Positions 11,115-22,356 of a DNA stretch of 64,000 bases are shown piece after piece. Positions within the stretch are counted from its first letter, which is position 1; each line of letters begins with the position of its first letter. The stretch spans positions 61,911 to 125,910 of the forward strand of contig NW_006920880.1 of NCBI RefSeq assembly GCF_000417875.1. The letters are read 5' to 3'. Source of the stretch: Pseudozyma flocculosa PF-1 (Eukaryota > Basidiomycota > Ustilaginomycetes > Ustilaginales > Ustilaginaceae). The notes beneath the pieces are model-generated. The model saw only the letters and a list, made by a program, of their open reading frames with translations. It was not told the DNA's origin and did no database searches. Made by a program: the position numbers and the translations under genes.

Positions 11115-12966
11115 TCACAGCGCCAGCGCGCGTCCGATGCGGAAGAGGATCTTTTCGCACCCCCACTGCGACGTGGCAGTGACGCCGACGGGCCAGCCGT
11201 CGTCCTCTGCCTCGCCGACGGGCAGGCTGATGGCCGGTAGCCCTGCCAGGCTGGCGGGGACGGTAAGGACGTCCTGGACGTACGACGAGAGGATCCTGTC
11301 CTGCCTCTCTTGGGCCGTCCCCGCCCTCGGCCCGAATCCGAGGGCCGATGCGAGGGTAGGTGCGGTATCGACAGCCGAGGGGTGGAGGAGCACATCGACG
11401 CCGTCCTTGTCCTTGTCCGCCGACAACGGCGAGGCCGCAACGCCGTGCCCGAGGACGCTGGGGATGCGCAGCGACGTGGCAAAGTCGCGCTGGATCTCGC
11501 GCCGGATGCGACCGGCCTGGAGAAAGTAGTTGTCAAACTTGTCCGCCGACAGCGCATACGTGCCCAGCAGGATGCGCCGCTGCACCTCGGCGCCGAAGCC
11601 TTGGCTGCGCGTTCGCGCGTACGGATGCTGCTGCTCCTGCTGCGGCGATTGACCTTCGACAGCGGAGGCGCGGTATCCGTACTCGACGCCGTCGTAGCGC
11701 GCCAGGTTGCTGCTGGCCTCGGCCGACGAGATGACGTAGTAGGCGCTCAGGGCGTAGGGCGTGGTGGGGAGGCTGACCGAGACGATGTGGGCGCCCTGCT
11801 CGCGCAGCCTGTGCACGGCGGCACGGAAGGGTGCCAGGACGCGCGGGTGCAGCTCGCGCGGGAAGTACTCACGCGGGATGCCGATGCGCAGGCCCTCGAC
11901 GACCCCGCCTCCGTTTGTCGTCGAGGACGAGGCGACGTCGAGGGCTGCAGCGACGGCACCCTCGGCGCGTCTTCGGGCGCTTGCGTCGACGCAGGTCGGG
12001 TCGCGCGCGTCCGGGGCGGAGAGTACGTCGAATGCGGCCTCGACGTCGTCGATGCCGCTGCCCAACACGCCGACCGTGTCGAGGCTGTCGGCGTACGAGA
12101 CCAGACCCCAACGGCTGACGAGGCCGTACGAGGGCTTGAGCCCGACCACTCCGCAGTAGGCGGCGGGGAGTCGGATCGAACCGCCCGTGTCGGTGCCGAT
12201 GGCTCTGTCCGAACGAGGAGTTGGTGTGAAGCGCAGTCGCGGTGGGGCGTGGCTGGAGATGAGAGTGCGGTTCGGGGGGTCGGAGAGCAGGGCAGGCAGG
12301 CAAGCACGACAGACAGACTCACATTCTCGCCAGCCCAGCCTTGACAGCCGCCGCCGAGCCTCCAGAACTGCCACCCGCCACCCTCTCGCGTTCGAGATCC
12401 CACGCCGCCGCCGCCGCCGGCTCGGGTCGCGGTGCGGCATCGCGGACCGCCTTGGCCGGGTTGCGCACGGGGCCGTGGAACGAGTGCACGTTTTCGGAGC
12501 CCATGCCGAACTCGTCGCAGTTGGTCTTTGCGGCGATGGTGGCGCCCGCGTTGCGGAGGCGGTGGACGCACGCGGCGTCAAAGGTGGACGCGTAGTCGCT
12601 CAGCATGCGGCTGGAGCACGTCGTCGCGGCGCCGAGCACGCAGATGTTTTCCTTGACCGCCACGTCCCACCCGGCCAGCGGGCGGCCGTCTCGAGGCGTG
12701 CGGGCGGCATCGCCCGCAGAGGCGGTGGTGGGAAGGCGGGAGGTGATGCAGTTGTATGGGTCGAATGGTCCGTCGCTGAGATGGGGTGGTGATGCCGCTG
12801 ATGCCGCCGCCGTTGCCGATGTCAATGCAGAGGAGGTGGTGGACGCGGTGCGAGAGGAGCTCGCGAGGCGTGATGGCGGTCTGGACCTTGAGCCCGCGCC
12901 TGCGACCATGAGCGAGGCCGTCATCCGCGCCGAGGCGGTGGCGGAGCGTATGGTCGTGTGAGGCAT
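11115..12966 (-). CDS. HER2: Glutamyl-tRNA(Gln) amidotransferase subunit A, mitochondrial
   Basis: Two exons on the minus strand, 12323-12966 and 11115-12204, join in phase through a GTGAGT...CAG intron to 577 residues. The N-terminus is rich in Ser, Arg and Ala with few acidic residues, as expected of a mitochondrial presequence. The amidase signature is complete: the catalytic Lys in GWDVAVKENICV, the Gly/Ser-rich loop GGSSGGSAAAVKAG, and the second Ser block IGTDTGGSIRLPAAYCGVV, which crosses the splice junction. Downstream come KPSYGLVSRWGLVSYADSLD and a C-terminal ISLPVGEAEDDGWPVGV block. GatA releases ammonia from glutamine for transamidation of misacylated Glu-tRNA(Gln) in mitochondria, working with GatB and usually a GatF-type subunit. 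Low-complexity insertions (for example an Ala run before WDLERERVAGG) lengthen it relative to bacterial GatA. Confidence 0.95.
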
Positions 12967-15900
12967 CGGTGAATCGCCGTGGCCCCAAGGGGTGATATAG
13001 GGTGTTGGTCGAGAGACAGATGGAGCCCTTCGACATCAAACCTTCTTCTTCATGTTCGGCCCGCGGCCGCCGGAGCAGCCCGACGGGTCAATGTGGAGAA
13101 GAAGGGACCGCCTCGGAGCCGAGCTTCGTCCTGGCGTGCCCCTTTTGCCGCCATTTTGCAGGCAAATTTCCGCACGCTTTTCCCAGCGCCCACGCCACCG
13201 TCGAGCACACCTGACGACTTCCCTCTTTCCACCCCCGCCGCCATACCAGTCGCGGCAAGCAGAGAAACGGGCCGCCACAGAGCTGCTTGCGACGCCCAGC
13301 CAGGTCGACTCGATCTCCGCTCCTTGTCGTCTTCCAGACCTTGTGCCCTGCCATCAAAGCTCCGCTAGGTCATGCACCGTCTCGACCTGGATATTAGGGC
13401 TAGGCACGCTGGCCGAGGCCGTGGGAAGCAGGACGGAGCGGGCGTTGGTGGCGACCTCCTCGAACCAACATCCACGAGCCAGTCCTCCATCTTCGCGCGG
13501 CGAGGCTACGGTAGCCCGCAATCTTCCTATACCGGTACGGTACCGAGCCTTCCTGCCTGCCCATTCCGGCCTCGGGCGCTGGTGGCAGACACCCGGCCTG
13601 CTGATCCGCTGCAGGGACCTCGAGCGCACGCCGGCAGAACCTGTTTGCCGAGAATTCTCCTCGATGGTCACGGCCAAGCACCACCACCAGCTCCGCCTGG
13701 CCAGGCCTGCCCTGTCGGTACCGCCGGCTGGCCTGCCATTCCATACCGCAAGTAGCCGCCTGCCTCGCCATGCCACGCCACGCCACGCCTTGGCACTGGT
13801 CAACCCCACCAGTCCTTGCCCTCTTCGCCGACATGGCATCGCCTGTCTCAGCTGTCGAAGCACAGAGGAGACCTCTGGCGCGATACAGTGAAGCAGGCCA
13901 GGCCCGCCCCGCTGTCCTCTGCTGCCATCGCCATCGATCCGGGCCGAACAGACTCTGCCCTGTCCCCTGACCGCCTGGCATCGACATGCCGAGCGCCGAC
14001 CCGACTCACCTCTCTTTCAGACAGCAAGCCGCTCCCAGCTAGCCATCGCTTCCGTGCAGATCGGAGATCCTCGCATTCCCTATAGCGCCGCTGCCGCCGC
14101 CGCCGTCGCCAGGCCGCATGAAGCCGGCCGCGAGCTCAGATGCCAGACGCCAGACCCGCACGCTTGCCCGAAGGCTAACTACTCTAACCCTGACACTGAC
14201 TGCACCCTCTGGCCACGCACTCGTGGTGAAAAAGCTTGCTGGAGCTTCTTGACCCGCCGATGTCGAGCGAGAAAGAGCAAAGGCCGGTCCCCTCTCTATA
14301 GGCGAAACGCGGCCGCCTCTACCACTCTCATCGACTCTGGACATCGGATTGCCGCCTCGTCATTCAAGCTCTCCAGTCGGGAGGTCAGCTGCATCGAGGG
14401 TCAGGTCCGTGTGAGTACCGCACCTGCTGACTTTGCTCCCCTCTTGCACTCGACTCGATGCAGTCGACATGCAACACGGCTGGAGTTGGGCCTGCAATGT
14501 CGATCGCTACGGAACAATCACAAACAGGTCGGCGTGCGGCCGTTGTACCGTACCATACTCCCTACCGCGCGGCAAAGTGTCCGCCGGGGAGCCTACGGCT
14601 CCGGCACCTGCCGGTGTCCCGTGCCGTCCGCATAGATAGGTCGGCCTTTGAGCTGAAACAGCAGGCCTGGATACCGGTATCGACGCTAGCGTACTAAACC
14701 CAAGACCGTGCCTGCCGCGGCCAGCAGGGCGACCCGACTTCGGCCCCGAGCAGAGACGAACGTCGAGGAAGCCACACCCACGTCCACGTCTGCCCTCGCT
14801 CGACAGGCGACTCCATGTGATCTGGGCAGGTTGTAGGGGCCTTCCACCTCGGCAAGGGCTCTCTGGCCGCTCCGCGAGCATCGAGATCCCTCGACTCTGC
14901 TCGAAGAAAGCAGCCTCCTCCGACGCCAAGCTGCGCTGGGCTCGATCGGCCCTCGTCTCTGTCCGCCACGTCAGCGACCGGAACGGAATCACAGGTGGAG
15001 CCCGCCACGATCTTGGCGGACCTTCTTCACCGGGTCGCAGAGCAAACGCTAGCGCCAGCGCTACGAGTCCCCTGTCCTGGAATGGGTGAGAAGTGGCGAT
15101 GGCGAGTGCGCCACGGCCCACGATGCTCTCACACTCCCCCGGCCCCCGCTCCGTTCGATCGCGAGTCGGAAAAGGTGACAACACGATCAGCCAGGAGAAG
15201 AGCCTGCTTGGCGCATCGACAGCCTTCTTCCTCTGCTAGTGAGCATGATCAAAGAGGCGGCCTCCGACCGAGGATAGACGCCGCACGCCGGTGTCTAGGT
15301 GCCGGAGCCGGAAGAAGAAGCCAACATGGACTTGGTCGGCCGACCTGCCTTTGCCTATCCTCAGAGGTTGAAAGGAGAACAATGGCGAACGATTGGAGGG
15401 TACAGCAGGCTGCGAGGGTGAGTGAGGACCGGTGCACGCCGACTGGCGAACAGGCGCGGTTGTCGCGTTCCGCCGCAATCGAGAAGCAGGCAGCCCACAC
15501 CCAGGCAGCATGGCTCATCGTCCGTCGCCATCGTGGCCGCCTGCCTTGCCGGACCAAAGTTTTGCCAACCTCTGTGCCATGCCACCGGTCGAGAGGCCCC
15601 CGGTGACTTCTTTTTTCCTTGAAGGCTTCGGCCTTGTTTGTCTGTTTGCTGGCGGCGTTCGGCACAGTCAGGCCTGAGTGAGAGCATCTGTAAGATCAGG
15701 TGGAGGGTACGCCACACACACACACGAGGTGGAGGAGGAGTCTCCTTTGCTTGGTTGCCGAATAAGTACTGTAGGTTTGCGGTGGCGAGGCGGCGGTGGA
15801 GAGGCAGGCCTGGCGGGCTGACACGACGATGTGGTGCGAGGCGGCGCGAGGCGGTCAGAGCCAGACGAGCTGACGTGGTGCTCGCTCGCTGGCGCTGGCG

Positions 15901-17461
15901 AGCCAAGTCGCGCCAGGGCCAGCAGGTCCATCGGAACATTTTCAGACCCCGCTTGCGGTCGGCGCCGCTGTCGATGCGGCCAAGCTGCAGGTGGCGGGGG
16001 CAGGGCAGGGGTAGGGCGGGCAGGGCAGGCCTGGCCGGGCGGCTGAACGGAGCAGCGCTTGCTTGCTTGCTTGCTAAGGATCCGGCAAGCAAGCAGCGCG
16101 CGGCAGGCAGGGGAGATCTCAGACACGCGGAGGCAGGTCCCGCGGCCAGCCAGCGCCGCCTGCCGGTCTGCGTTGCGCCCGCGACCCACCGGACGGCTTC
16201 TGGTCGCCTTGCCGCGACCATCGGGCCCGCTGCGGCCGCAAGCGCCCTCTGCCCGTTGGCGCGCCGGCCTTTGGACATCGAAGCTGGCAGGCGAGCCAGC
16301 GCGCGAGTCAGGCCTGGCGGCTCTGCCCATCGCCCGCGGCCGCTGCGCAGAGTGGCACGCAGACGAGCGATCCCCGGGGAACGACTCGGCCTGCCTCCAT
16401 GTATGCCGCTTCTTTGCTTCCTCTGCCCATCCGCCTGCAAACGTGCCTGCCTGGCTTGCCCCCTGGTTTTTGCCACCCGGTCCATCGCCTTCAAGCCATT
16501 TTCAACAAAACCACGGCGGCCCCCGGCCACTGCTCGCCCTTCTGCCCCCCCTTTACGCCCTCGAGCACCCCTCACCCACCCACACGCACAGAGCACCCCT
16601 CCCTTCATTGCCCTCGCTCAGCCTTATCGCACCATCCTGCCTTCTCACCACCACCCGACCATCGCGACCACTTGACAGTTCCGTCACCCTTATCCTCGCC
16701 GTCACCTCGTTTGCACCCGCCTACGTCGACCCATCCACCTCTTCCACCCCAATCCCCCTCTCTTCGCACCCAATCCACCCGACTCTGCCACCTGCAGCAG
16801 CCAGTCAGCACACACACCGCATCGCACTTGGAAGCATACTAGCTTTCACTGCACTGCGGACGACCACGTCCACTTTCCCCGAGGCGCTCCTCGCGCTTCC
16901 CGCAGTCGCCGCCCCTCTTCAAGGGCGCGCGGCATAGCGCGGTCCAGTCCACACCACCGGCTGTCCACGACCGCCGCAGCCACTTCCATCGTGTTGGCCT
17001 CAACCCGGGCTTAGCTTCTCGCATACCCCCACCCGGGTCACCACCCTCATCGACCTCTAACCCCGCTCCAGCGTCCATAAGCGTCGTCCCGTAGGCTACG
17101 ACCCCGACCTGAGCATCTGCCTCTTCAAAGCGCACCACTCTGCGCGTCCACCCCATCATCTCGCACCACTCTGCGACTCTCCATCACTCTCAACGCGATC
17201 CCCCGCACACATACACCGCTCACCGCACCCGCAGCTACGCACCTTCAACCATCGCCAGCCGACCCTTGGTCGTCTATTCCATCAAATCGACCCCATATCT
17301 TACCTTCGAGCGACTCGACTCGATCACCTCAATCGACGGCCCCACAACTCTTGCCGCCGCCTGCACCGCACCGCACTTACCCTGCCGTGCAGCCTCCCCC
17401 GAACATCGAACCTCTTCCCTCGATCCTCACCCGCTGTGCGGATCCAAGCTTCAACCTGCCC
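12967..17461. other. 4.5 kb non-coding stretch with the 5' leader of the response regulator
   Basis: This region separates two divergent genes (GatA and the response regulator). Many open frames overlap on both strands, but none shows a recognisable domain or consistent splice phases. From about 16480 to 17460 the plus strand is strongly C/T-rich, like the leaders of other genes here, suggesting a long 5' UTR or leader for the response regulator. A CACACA run lies at about 15713-15723 and a GCTT tandem at about 16060-16075. A short exon or a non-coding RNA could be hidden here. Confidence 0.45.
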
Positions 17462-19012
17462 ATGTCTTTTGGAAACGTCAAGGGAGCCGTCACCCACGCC
17501 AAGGGAAGCCGGACGCTCTCGCCGACCTCCGCCGCCCAGCCGTCGACCAACTCGCTCCGCATCCTCCTCGTCGACGACAACCAAATCAACCTCTCGGTCC
17601 TCAGCACTCTGCTCAAGCGCCGCTTTGGGCATGTCCTCGCCAGCTCCCCCGTCGCGCTCGACAGCGGCCTGAAGGCGCTCCAGCTGCTGCGCACCGAGGT
17701 GTTTGACCTCGTCTTCATGGACATCGAGATGCCCTACCTCGACGGTGTCGAGTGCGCCCGCCGCATCCGCGCCGGCGAGGACGGCGTGCTGGAGGCCAAC
17801 CGCGACGCCCACATTGTCGCCGTCACCACCAACATCGGCGACGAGCCCGAGGCCCTCTACCGCTCTGTCGGCATGGACGGCATGATTGGCAAACCGGTCC
17901 GCTTCGACCAGTTCCAGCAGTACCTGTGCCCGCTCGCCATCCAGGCGCAGGAGGCTCGCACCACCATCGCACCCGTGTGGATCGGCGACAAGGACGTCAT
18001 GCCGCCGCTACCGCCCGTTGGCGCACGCCCTCGCCTCTTCTTCAAGCCCAGCGTGGTGCCCGGCGCGCCCATCCCCAAGATGAGCCGACTCGATTCGCAG
18101 GAGGGTGTCCTGGGCGACAGCTTTGCCGAGATGCTCAAGGCGCAGACGCGCGCCTCGCTGCGCGACCGCCGCGCCATGTTCCTCGCCCGGACTGGCACCG
18201 TGACCGAGCCTCGCCGGTCCTCGTTCAACGAGCGCCGCGAGCAGCTGGCCCGGCAGACGATCCGCGAGATCGCCACCAGTCCCGAGCGCAACGAGCTCAC
18301 GTTCCAGGCGCTCATCGACCAGGAGGCCATGGCGCCCCACTCGTCGGCCTCGAGCGCCAGCGGCCGGTCGTGCTCGTTCAACGCACGCCCGGCCGTCTAT
18401 CACCGCTTCAGCTCGCCCGCCTATCTCCTCGATGCGTCGCCGGTCGCCAAGCTCAAGACAGACCCCGCCGCTCGCTCGACGCCCAACCTGGTCCGCACGA
18501 CGCGGAGCCCGACGCGGCCCGGCATCCGCCCGCTGGTCGGGTCGACGTCGTCCAAGTCTCAGAGCCGGCAGTCGGACGAGGCCAGCCCCTACAGCTCTGA
18601 GACGTCGAGCCGGCTCGGCGGCAGCAGCCTCTTTTCGGGCCTGTCGCAGCTACGCAGGCTGAGCGACGATGGCACCGCCTCTTCGTCGCTGACCACGCCG
18701 CAGTCGTCGCCCAGGGAGACGGAGCGCTTCTTTTCGCCCGAGGAGCTTGGCGATGCCGTCTTTAGCCCGTGCGAGGACGACCTGCACTCGGTCTTTCTGC
18801 GGGTCCCCTCTTCGGACCTGGACCTGCTGCCCCTCAAGCATCGGCGCGACGAGCTGATCCTTGGCAGCGAAAACGCAGGTGTCGACAGCGCCGACGCTGC
18901 TGCCGCCGCCGCGATCAACCGCCTTGCCCTGGTCGAGGCGAAGGGTCACGGCATGCCTTGCTCGATGGCCGACCCCCGGTCACCGGTCCCGACCACCTGT
19001 GCCAGCTGGTAG
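17462..19012 (+). CDS. Stand-alone response regulator (CheY-like receiver) protein
   Basis: A single-exon frame from the first in-frame ATG encodes 516 residues. A complete receiver domain lies at about residues 30-160: the acidic pair D38-D39 in RILLVDDNQINLSVLSTL, the phospho-acceptor D87 in DLVFMDIEMPYLDGVECA, a Thr in IVAVTTNIGDEPEAL and the conserved Lys K144 in GMIGKPVRFDQF. No histidine kinase, DNA-binding HSF domain or protein kinase domain is visible, so it is neither a Skn7 nor a Rim15 type. The remainder is Ser/Arg-rich and probably disordered, with many Ser-Pro sites. It presumably receives phosphate from a histidine phosphotransfer protein. Ssk1-like or a lineage-specific regulator are both possible. 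The last 20 or so codons are uncertain because another frame stays open across the stop. Confidence 0.85.
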   Translation: MSFGNVKGAVTHAKGSRTLSPTSAAQPSTNSLRILLVDDNQINLSVLSTLLKRRFGHVLASSPVALDSGLKALQLLRTEVFDLVFMDIEMPYLDGVECARRIRAGEDGVLEANRDAHIVAVTTNIGDEPEALYRSVGMDGMIGKPVRFDQFQQYLCPLAIQAQEARTTIAPVWIGDKDVMPPLPPVGARPRLFFKPSVVPGAPIPKMSRLDSQEGVLGDSFAEMLKAQTRASLRDRRAMFLARTGTVTEPRRSSFNERREQLARQTIREIATSPERNELTFQALIDQEAMAPHSSASSASGRSCSFNARPAVYHRFSSPAYLLDASPVAKLKTDPAARSTPNLVRTTRSPTRPGIRPLVGSTSSKSQSRQSDEASPYSSETSSRLGGSSLFSGLSQLRRLSDDGTASSSLTTPQSSPRETERFFSPEELGDAVFSPCEDDLHSVFLRVPSSDLDLLPLKHRRDELILGSENAGVDSADAAAAAAINRLALVEAKGHGMPCSMADPRSPVPTTCASW

Positions 19013-20862
19013 GTGATGAGCCGACGGTCGAGCTCATCAGCCTCCCAGACTTCCCACCAATCGACATCCAGGTACGAGCGTCATACCCTCCGCCAGAGGT
19101 TGCGACGCCTTCATACCCACTTCCCAGCCTCTCTTCCCGCCTCTTGATCAACACCGGCCTGAGTCCGAGCCGGAAGCCACGCCTCCGGACCCCGCCCTTC
19201 TACCACCCCGCCGCACGGCATCTCCAGCCCAAGGAACGACCCGCCGCTTGCCAGCCACTCTCTCACCGATATACACGCTTTTACGACGAGCTGCCAACCA
19301 GCCAACTGCTTCTTTTTGGGTCGATTCGCCGTCACCGTTTCCTTGTCTCATCCGGGCACTCCTTCGTCAATTCTGCTTCTCTGTCGCATCTATCCTTGGG
19401 CTCATTGTTTTATTCCGGATCCACACTTTCCGCGCCGGCCTCTCTGGCTCTCCGTCTTCCTTGCTCTCTTGCTCGGCCCTCCTGCTCTCGTATCTTCATT
19501 CTGGTCCTCTGCTCGCCATCGGGTCTCTTTCGGTCTCTGGTCCTATCTCGTCATCGTCTCGTTGGGTATCTAGGTCTTTCCTCGTCAATCTCTCTTGTTG
19601 TTCGTCTTCCTGCCATCACCACCACCCCCTCCTCACCTCATGTGGACGACATCATGCATAGGCCCATAGTGCTGCCTCCTTCAAGAAAAATCCAATACCC
19701 ATCACGATTGCTTCTTTCCATCCTCCCGCCCGTCTTGTGCTGCGAGATCGATCGGTGGCGAGGAAGAGGGAAATGGCCGGGGCCGCAGGTCAGGGGGCGT
19801 AGGTAGGTGCGTCGCTCAGTCGCCGCTGGCCCTGGACCGTAGCGGCATCAACGCGGCCCGACCGACCGAACCGCCCCCTATCCGCCTGTTCGCGATCAGA
19901 TACCGAGTGGCTGAAGAAAGGGCGAGCGGGACTGGCCAGACCGGGCCAGGCGAGACGGGGCCCGGTCAGTGACGCGTCCTGTGGAATAGGGGGCCGCCCA
20001 CTGCTCCTGTCTCAGCCCATCGCCAGCCCCGCCTCTGCCCATCGAGGGGTTTGTTCCGACCCTTGACGAAGGGCTCGCTAGGCTCCATCAACAGCGCAGC
20101 GCTGCCACCGTGATTCGGATCGCCCGCCCCACGATCGGCGCGGGCAAAGAGGGACGGTCGTCGGATGGCGGGCAGGGCATGGCATGGCATGGTCGAGGCG
20201 GCGCCAAACCGGGTGGGCAAGCTCGGATCCGAAGAGCGGGAGTGGTGGCGCGGGGGGTCGGGTGCGACGACCGAGGTGGTCCGTGGGCCATTATTGCGCA
20301 GGGGCCCTGCTTGCCTGCCCTGCCTAGGCAAGGCGCGCGGGCAAGCAGGGGCGACCTCCTGGGCGGAAATTCCAGGCAGAGTAAGAGTGGGCGGGCGCGC
20401 CAAACACACAGCAGGCGGTCGTCGCTGGTTCCAGCGAACAGGCCAGGCCAGCGGTCGGGCCTGAGTCAAACACAAGCAAGCAGCGCAGGCAGGCGGGCAG
20501 CTCACCACCGAGGTGCGCGCGGAGGCCAGGCCCCAGGGCGAGGCAGCAGAGAGGGGGATCGAGCCACGCCAGACGCCCGCACGCACGCACACAGTCCAGC
20601 CAGCCAGCCAGCCCAACCGGGCAGAGGGCAGGCAGCACAGCACGGCAACCCCTGGCCTGGCTTGCGTCTGGACGCAGCCATCACCCTCGCTCACCATCGC
20701 CAACACCATCACCATCATCCTCCCCTCTCTCGGAACACGACCGCACGACGACCACGTCTCGGAACCCTGATACGACCCATCGCACACGGACACTCGTCAA
20801 CACCCTCCCCCCTTCACCGATAGAAAGCCGTACAGCCGAATCTTCCTCGCTCGCCCTTCATC
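19013..20862. other. Intergenic, 3' region of the response regulator and tropomyosin promoter
   Basis: About 1.85 kb. The first 650 nt are C/T-rich with scattered open frames that look like untranslated sequence. The second half is GC-rich with GCCAG/GCAGG motifs. No gene, TATA box or RNA gene is convincing. Confidence 0.45.
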
Positions 20863-21753
20863 ATGGTGGGTCCCGGGGGTGCTTGCCTCTTGCTTCCTTG
20901 AGAGCCAAGTTGGAGGGACAGGCTGCTGACTTGTCCTCTTTCTTGTACTTGTCCTTCGGCTCGGGCTTCGACGACGCCCTCCTTTCCGACTCGCAGGACC
21001 GCATCAAGGAGGTGAGCGCTCGACATCCAGTCATGTCTGTTTGATCGGACCGCCTGTCGGTCGTGCTGCTGACCTCAATCTGCGCCGCCTCTCTGGCTTC
21101 CCCGCCTCTGCTGCCGCCTCTGCTGCACGGCGACGACAGAAACTCAACTCGCTGCGCCTCGAGGCCGACAGCGCGCTGGAGCGTGCCGAGGCCGCCGAGG
21201 CCAAGGCCAAGCGGCTGGAGCAGGACCTGCTGACCAAGGAGCAGGAGGTGGCCAGCCTGCAGCACAAGCTCAGCATCACCGAGCAGGACCTCGACAAGAC
21301 AGAGGCCAAGCTCAACGAGCACAAGGCCAGCCGAGACGAGGAGGAGAGCAGCCGCACCAACGCCGACAGCATGCAGCGCAAGATTGCCCTGCTCGAGGAG
21401 GAGCTCGACAACGCCGAAAAGAACCTCCGCGAGACGACCGAGAAGTGAGTCTCGCCCGACCGCTCGTTGCGCGATCCGATTCCTGGCCCAGGCCAGGCGC
21501 ATGCTGCGCCTCCCTGTTCCTAGAGAATGGCAACGCTGACTTCTCCCTTCCCCAACCCTTCATTGTCTCCTCCCCTTGCGACCCTGTCAGGCTCCGACAG
21601 GTCGACGTCAAGGCGGAGCACTTTGAGCGCCAGGTCCAGCGCATCGAGCAGGAGCGGGACGCGTGGGAGAAGAAGTACGAGGACGCCGAGGCAAAGTACC
21701 GAGCCTCGAAGGCGGAGCTCGAGGAGGTCGTCCTCCAGATGGAGAGCCTCTAG
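20863..21753 (+). CDS. TPM1: Tropomyosin
   Basis: Four exons, 20863-20865 (the ATG alone), 20997-21011 (15 nt), 21140-21444 and 21591-21753, join in phase to 161 residues, the same length as yeast Tpm2. The spliced N-terminus is MDRIKEKLNSLRLEADSALE, the hallmark of fungal tropomyosin. The whole protein is a continuous heptad coiled coil, including AKRLEQDLLTKEQEVASLQ and ITEQDLDKTEAKLNEHKAS, and ends LEEVVLQMESL. It binds along formin-nucleated actin filaments and stabilises cables for polarised growth and the cytokinetic ring. The two tiny first exons escape ordinary ORF searches. The frame stays open for 200 codons after the TAG stop (separate entry). Confidence 0.95.
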
Positions 21754-22356
21754 GTCGCAGACCGAGTGCCGGGCGAGAGAGGAGCAGAATCTGCCAAAGC
21801 CGGAGAGGGCCGCGATCGGTCGTCAGCGGCTGCAGCGGCAGCAGCAGAAGAAGACGAAGAAGAGGATGCGGAGGAGGGGGAGGGACGAACACGAGGGTCG
21901 GGACTATCGACAGAGTACGTGGCGGCGGCGGCGACGACGACGACAAAGGCAACGTCGACAGCAGCAGCAGCAGAGGCAGAGAAGGGTAACGAGGTCATCC
22001 AGCACGACAGCGCCGACGATGAGTGGCAGGACACGGACGGCGACGACGACGAGGACCTGTTTGAGGACTCGTTTGACTTCCTCGGCCACTCGGGTGCCGA
22101 GTCCGAGTCCGACGACGACGACGGCGACGGCAACGACAACATGCTCGATTCCAGGAGCGGCGACGGCGGCCAGAAAGCGGCCGGGGCGAGCAGGCCCACG
22201 CGCTACGTGGAGCTGCCGGCTTTGCTGACGATCCTTGTGGCGTACTGGTCGCAGGTCTGGATGGCCTTTTGGCGATCCAAGAGCGCGCCAATCCCGGTCC
22301 CCAGGCCGACGACGCCGCCGCCTCCGCCATCGCGCCAGAGGCACGCCTACCCTTGA
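21754..22356 (+). other. In-frame open extension after the tropomyosin stop codon
   Basis: Directly after the TAG of tropomyosin, the same frame is open for 200 codons to a TGA at 22356. The encoded sequence is Ala/Glu-rich, then strongly acidic (DDEWQDTDGDDDEDLFEDSF), then has a hydrophobic segment near the C-terminus (VELPALLTILVAYWSQVWM) and a Pro-rich tail. Its codons end mostly in G or C, as in real genes of the window. The first ATG in this frame is late, at 22141, so it has no obvious start of its own. It may be a readthrough extension, an exon of an alternative transcript, a gene whose first exon I have missed, or chance. Confidence 0.4.

Noticed and set aside
15361..16675. Long overlapping frames on both strands in the 15.4-16.7 kb region
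   Set aside because: Both strands are open over the same bases, the encoded sequences are Arg/Ala/Pro-rich without motifs, and no splice-consistent extension exists.
19248..19661. A hydrophobic Ser/Leu/Phe-rich frame after the response regulator
   Set aside because: The composition comes from a C/T-rich untranslated tract; it overlaps other open frames and has no homologous pattern.
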